The notes under the pieces were generated by a model. It did not search any database, had not been told where the DNA came from, and worked only from the letters and a program-made list of their open reading frames with translations. From positions 43,524,019 to 43,588,018 of the forward strand of contig CM049306.1 of the NCBI GenBank assembly GCA_026874595.1: a stretch of DNA of 64,000 bases. The letters are read 5' to 3'. Positions 59,461 to 64,000 of this stretch are shown one piece after another (positions within the stretch are counted from its first letter, which is position 1; each line of letters opens with the position of its first letter). The stretch comes from Sipunculus nudus. Lineage: Eukaryota; Annelida; Sipuncula; Golfingiida; Sipunculidae. The position numbers and the translations under genes are program-made.

Positions 59461-62074
59461 CAAGGGACCTATGGGTCACGACGCTCAGCTGTTATATATG
59501 ATAAAAAAATATTATTTAGAAATGAGGCACATGCTGGTTTTGTGTGGTAATAAATATAAGCTGTATTATGAGTTGTTGTTGTTTAGCTTATGTATGATTT
59601 TGATAGATAGGGAAGAGGATTGATTTCATTTATTTTATTAACAAATGGAGTACTATTGTCACACAGATTTTGACTTGGCCATATAACTTATAAGCAGAAC
59701 ATATAATATAAGAGTTTAACTATTTATTAAAAAAATTACAAATATTGTCCCAAATATAATTTTTATTAAAAATAATAAGAGAATCATATGCTTTTTAAAT
59801 GAAATATAACTGATATGATTATTAAAATAATATTAAAGAATATATTCATGAATGCATTCATGAATACATTTTGAAAGTATTTGCACGAGTATTCATATAC
59901 TTTCATTTTTACCTGAATTCCCATTCTTTATGCATGAAATTTTATAATGGAGTACATAATCATATTCGTATTTAAATACAATTACAAAGTATTCGCACCA
60001 TGTCTGGTATTTATTCAGTTTTCACCAAACAATGATGTTGAGAATCCAGAATATACAAATTTCACACATTTAAATAATGATCATAAGTACCTGGTTTTAT
60101 GGCTTTTATTTATATTAAAAAATAACTGTAAAAAATTCATTTTGGACTAATTTCACATCAATGTACACACTAGACACAGTAGGAATCTAGATTAATATTA
60201 TCAACTGCATCTTTGTCTATCATTAATTTCCTTCATATAATCCTTAATGATTAGTAATGAATAATATGATTTACTTCTGTATCATTAAAAATGAACTGAA
60301 AAATGCCATAGGTGACTGCATGGTGTTATTTGGAATATGTGACATTCTACCCATCGATACAAGATTCTTATATCATCAGTAACTGCAAGTTAATTTCCTG
60401 TTATTATAAACTAACAAATTCCTTTTCTATTTTTCTTTAATTTGTTATTAAAAACCAATAAAAATTTATTAATTTATTGTTTATTGTTATGTTGTTGCTT
60501 AAAACTACTAGATGAGTTGGGTTGAACACCTGGATCAACTGTGGCTGGCCATAAGCTGCCTGGATTCTCCCCTCAAGCGTGCATAATTTGATGAAAGGTC
60601 AACAAGGTCAACATACAGGTGACTCAAGAGGGGCTGGAGAGAGCCAAAGTCTGACAGGGTCTCATAAAAAACATTAATAAAAGCTACAATATTTGGCAAA
60701 TTTCTTTCAGCTTTCTAAACTAAAAAGCTGAAATCCTTATGTGTGCATGATATGAAAATTATATTAACAGTGCTCACGGGAAACAAACGTGCCTTGGTCA
60801 CAGTTGGGCAAAATTTAAGGTACTAATTTTATATTTATACTAATAACTTTTAAAATTTGAAAAATTCAGAACTAATTTTGGGTATTCAATTGAATCTTGA
60901 TTAAATAATGTTACATCCCTGACAAAAAAAATCTCTAGCTTCAGCAATCCCCTTGTTAAGGGAGTAAATATATTTCTTGATTTTTTACAAAGTGCATTAT
61001 GTTTGGGCCCATAACTTAAAAAAAATACACAATACTGACATCATTTCTGGCATGTGCATAGTGAATGTATACAAAAATATGTTTATTATATATGATCAAA
61101 GCCAGATCAGTGGTTTTGATATTAGGCAGTCTTAAAGTGTAACATTGGGTTTTTAATGGAAAAATGAAGTTTTTCATTGATATCTTGAAGGAATTAAGTC
61201 CTAGTGACCAAATTCTTGGCATGGTAGGGGATTTTGGAGAAATCTAACTGTATGCCAATTTAAGAAACTTAGAGCTGAAGCTCGGGAGCTGAGCTCTAGC
61301 AAACTGCATAACACTAGCAATATGTGACATGGTGCTTGAAAACTTGAATAAAATCTACAGTTTTTGATCAACTGGTTTCAAATTTTTGGTGTTAACTGTT
61401 GAAATGCTAACAAAAACATGCTGTGAAAATTAAATCCACAGCAGTTACAGCAAAAAAACGTGCCATGGTCAAATTTGGGCAAAATTTAAGGTACTAATTT
61501 TTTATTTTTGCTTATATTTTTAAAAATTTAAAAGATTTTGATCTAATTTTGGGTATACAATTTAATTTTGATTAATAAAAGTAATATTACTGGAAAAAAA
61601 GTGCTTAGCTTTAACAAGTTTTGTGTTAAGTATTAAAATTTCTTTCCTGATTATTTACAAAATGCATTATGTTTGGGCCCATCACTTTTTTATTTTAAAT
61701 AATACAGACCTAATTTCTGGCATGTACATAGGAATTATATAGAGGATTATTTATAGGAAATATGAGGAAAAACAGATGAGTGGTTTTGATATTAGGCAGT
61801 CCTAAAGTGTGAAAATAGGTTTTTAATAAAAAATTGAGGTTTTTCCTTAATTTCTCAAAGGAATGAAGTCGCAAAAACCCAGTTTTTGGCTTGGTAGGAG
61901 ATCTTGGGGACATCTAACATTATGCTGAATTTTGGATTCCTAGGTCTTACGGTTTCAAAACGTGCCACATCTACGGACGGACGGACGGACGGACGGACGG
62001 ACGGACGGACAGACGGACGGACGACGGACAATGGACCACGACTATAGCTCAGATGACTTATAGTCAGCTGAGCT
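59461..62074. mobile_element. 2.6-kb non-autonomous element inserted in the satellite
   Basis: It interrupts the unit precisely at GCAATACAAA^AAACTAGACC, leaving two extra A bases (62075-62076), consistent with a tiny target duplication or an A-rich end. The left end is CAAGGGACCTATGGGTCACG with CTCAGCTG; the right end is ..GACTTATAGTCAGCTGAGCT. Both carry CTCAGCTG in inverted orientation. Inside, 60780-61440 and 61440-62000 are diverged tandem halves (..GGGCAAAATTTAAGGTACTA.., ..GTGGTTTTGATATTAGGCAG..). An (ACGG)n run lies at 61974-62030. No transposase or other coding frame is present. The superfamily is unknown. Confidence 0.75.
61974..62030. repeat. (ACGG)n microsatellite
   Basis: About 13 ACGG/CAGACGG repeats near the right end of the inserted element. 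Confidence 0.9.
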
Positions 62075-62076
62075 AA

Positions 62077-63347
62077 AAACTAGACCTCTCTAACTTGAAT
62101 AATGAGAAATTTGGAGGGAAATTTTCGAATTTTCTGAATTTCCCCCAAAAATACGTTACCATGGTAACCATTGACCGGAAAAATTTGCCAGCACTTGGAA
62201 AGCTAACATAGTGAGGAATAAAATGAGCTACAGATTATGCGGCTACGATTATTATTGACAAAGATATGAAGAAAGTAAAAATTTTAGGTTTTTTGGTGAC
62301 CCTGACCTTGACCTTTGACCGATCATGACCAAAAACAATAGGCTCCGAGGAGAACCAATCTTACACTTGATGCATAAGTTTCAGAGCGATTGCTTAAAAA
62401 CTGTGGCCTGTAGCGCGTGTACATACAGACAAACAGACAGACAAACAAACAAACAAACAAACAAACATACGCGGGTGATCAACATGCTTGCGAAAATCGA
62501 AGATTTCCGGCAAGCAATAAAGTTTGGATTGACTGTGCCTCCAACATGTATGATCATAGACAGGGCCCGGAGAGGCCGTCACGCACCGCTGCACACGCCG
62601 GCCGCCCACCGTAAGGACCCTGTCGCCACTTGCGGCAATTGCGCGGGTCTTCGTGGTTTGGCGAAAAACGGCGCGAGATTTGACGAGACTTACAATATGA
62701 CCCCTGAATGTGACTGCGAGTGTCAGGCGCTACCCAACGCTGAAAACCATGTGTCTGTAGCGTAAAAAACGACAGAATTATAGGCATTTCTTTGAATGGT
62801 CTCGTGTTCTCGTTTCACGAGAAACGGTGCGAGATATGACGAGCCTTTCTATTGAATGACTAAGAAGTAAACTAATGCTATCTAACGCCAAAAACCAGAG
62901 CGTTCTATCGCAAATATTGACAGAGACAGAAGCAGGAACACTCCGTATTTCAGATTGTCAAGTTTAACCCCAAAATTTGGTAACCATGGTAACGGCAGCA
63001 CAAGGCTAAATGTACGAAGGAATAAGGCAATGATCCTAGTTTTAGATGCGACAAAAAAAATTCTTCTATGCTAAATATTTTTTTAGATATTGCGGAAAAA
63101 TGATACGTTGTAGTGTTTCCAGTACCACGCCCCCTGGTGGCTATTTCCGAAAAATGAAAAAACAAGTTCGAGATAATACAGAACAACAGAAAATATGTCA
63201 CTTTCAGAACCTTAGCTGTAAAAACTGCCACCTGTAAATCGTATTTAATGAAATCTCGAAAAGTCTCATTTGACGACAAATGGCACGAGATTTTGCGAGA
63301 CTTACATTAATTTCGCATAGAGCATATTAAATGCTACGCAATACAAA
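62077..63347 (+). repeat. 1270-bp satellite, unit 3 (1271 bp)
   Basis: It resumes at AAACTAGACC after the insertion and matches units 1-2 nearly base for base, with one extra A near 63223 that breaks a shadow frame. Confidence 0.95.
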
Positions 63348-63719
63348 AAACTAGACCTCTCTAACTTGAATAATGAGAAATTTGGAGGGAAATTTTCGAA
63401 TTTTCTGAATTTCCCCCAAAAATACGTTACCATGGTAACCATTGACCGGAAAAATTTGCCAGCACTTGGAAAGCTAACATAGTGAGGAATAAAATGAGCT
63501 ACAGATTATGCGGCTACGATTATTATTGACAAAGATATGAAGAAAGTAAAAATTTTAGGTTTTTTGGTGACCCTGACCTTGACCTTTGACCGATCATGAC
63601 CAAAAACAATAGGCTCCGAGGAGAACCAATCTTACACTTGATGCATAAGTTTCAGAGCGATTGCTTAAAAACTGTGGCCTGTAGCGCGTGTACATACAGA
63701 CAAACAGACAGACAAACAA
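63348..63719 (+). repeat. 1270-bp satellite, partial unit 4
   Basis: It follows the unit as far as the (CAGA)/(AAAC)n stretch, then switches to the CTAGACGACCAGAGGTCG family at 63720. Confidence 0.9.
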
Positions 63720-64000
63720 ACTAGACGACCAGAGGTCGAACGCTTGCCGGAAATGGCTGGAAATAAGACAGCGAAACAAGCAGGAGAAACTGTCGCTTTT
63801 CTATAAATTGAATGACTTTCAGAGCGATTGCTGGAAAGTGTTGCATGTTGAATGACATATATCACACAAAAGATCATGAAAGTAGACTTGGCTCAAAACA
63901 GACAGATATACTGACACATCTGAGATAACAGACTACCAGAAAAAAAGTTGGGAACGTAAATAGAAGCAAAATGAGTAGGTAGAGTTTATAGTGTCGGAGG
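63720..64000 (+). repeat. Copy of the 54126-54400 repeat, running off the window
   Basis: It starts CTAGACGACCAGAGGTCGAA then CGCTTGCCGGAAATGG and follows 54126 onward with few differences. Confidence 0.85.

Overview
The window is eukaryotic and almost certainly from a spiralian animal, most likely a mollusc. The reasons are split genes with GT-AG introns, two animal homeobox genes, a MAM/M1 metallopeptidase, a FANK1 orthologue, AT-rich intergenic DNA, many microsatellites, and tandem repeats laced with CAGA/ACGGAC motifs of the kind common in bivalve and gastropod DNA. The species itself cannot be read from the sequence.

Layout. Positions 1203-6318 (minus) hold a three-exon homeobox gene with a divergent Gln50 homeodomain. 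A polypyrimidine tract of about 0.8 kb lies just upstream of it (6947-7773). Positions 7.8-23.9 kb have no gene I can support. They hold a degenerate transposable element (about 11.17-15.36 kb) split by a 5'-truncated LINE, a 55-bp minisatellite with a 220-bp higher-order period (17620-18290), and a ~157-bp tandem repeat with palindromic AGGTCA-nnn-TGACCT sites (18.6-19.5 kb). A second homeobox gene of the NKL type (24266-26916, plus, four exons) stands head-to-head with the first. Positions 30601-34470 (minus) carry one uninterrupted reading frame for a secreted protein with two MAM domains and an M1 aminopeptidase. A pogo/Tigger-type transposon relic lies at 35601-36752, and a tRNA-derived SINE-like sequence at about 37.27-37.49 kb. 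Positions 40230-41507 (minus) hold an intronless gene for a basic, low-complexity protein I do not recognise. Positions 46837-50257 (minus) hold the last five coding exons of FANK1; its upstream exons must lie beyond the window.

From 50.6 kb to the end the window is almost entirely tandem repeat: a 141-bp minisatellite, a 331-bp repeat, degenerate relatives, then a 1270-bp satellite whose copies are nearly identical. The array is interrupted by a clean 2.6-kb insertion (59461-62074) related to the element at 11.17 kb.

The genes do not form an obvious pathway; they are unrelated neighbours, apart from the two homeobox genes, which may share regulatory DNA. The most unusual items are the intronless MAM-MAM-M1 peptidase with an altered GAMEN motif, the divergent homeodomain, the LINE fragment flanked by 195-bp direct repeats, the homogenised satellite with its datable insertion, and the recurrence of CTCF-like and nuclear-receptor-like motifs inside repeat units.
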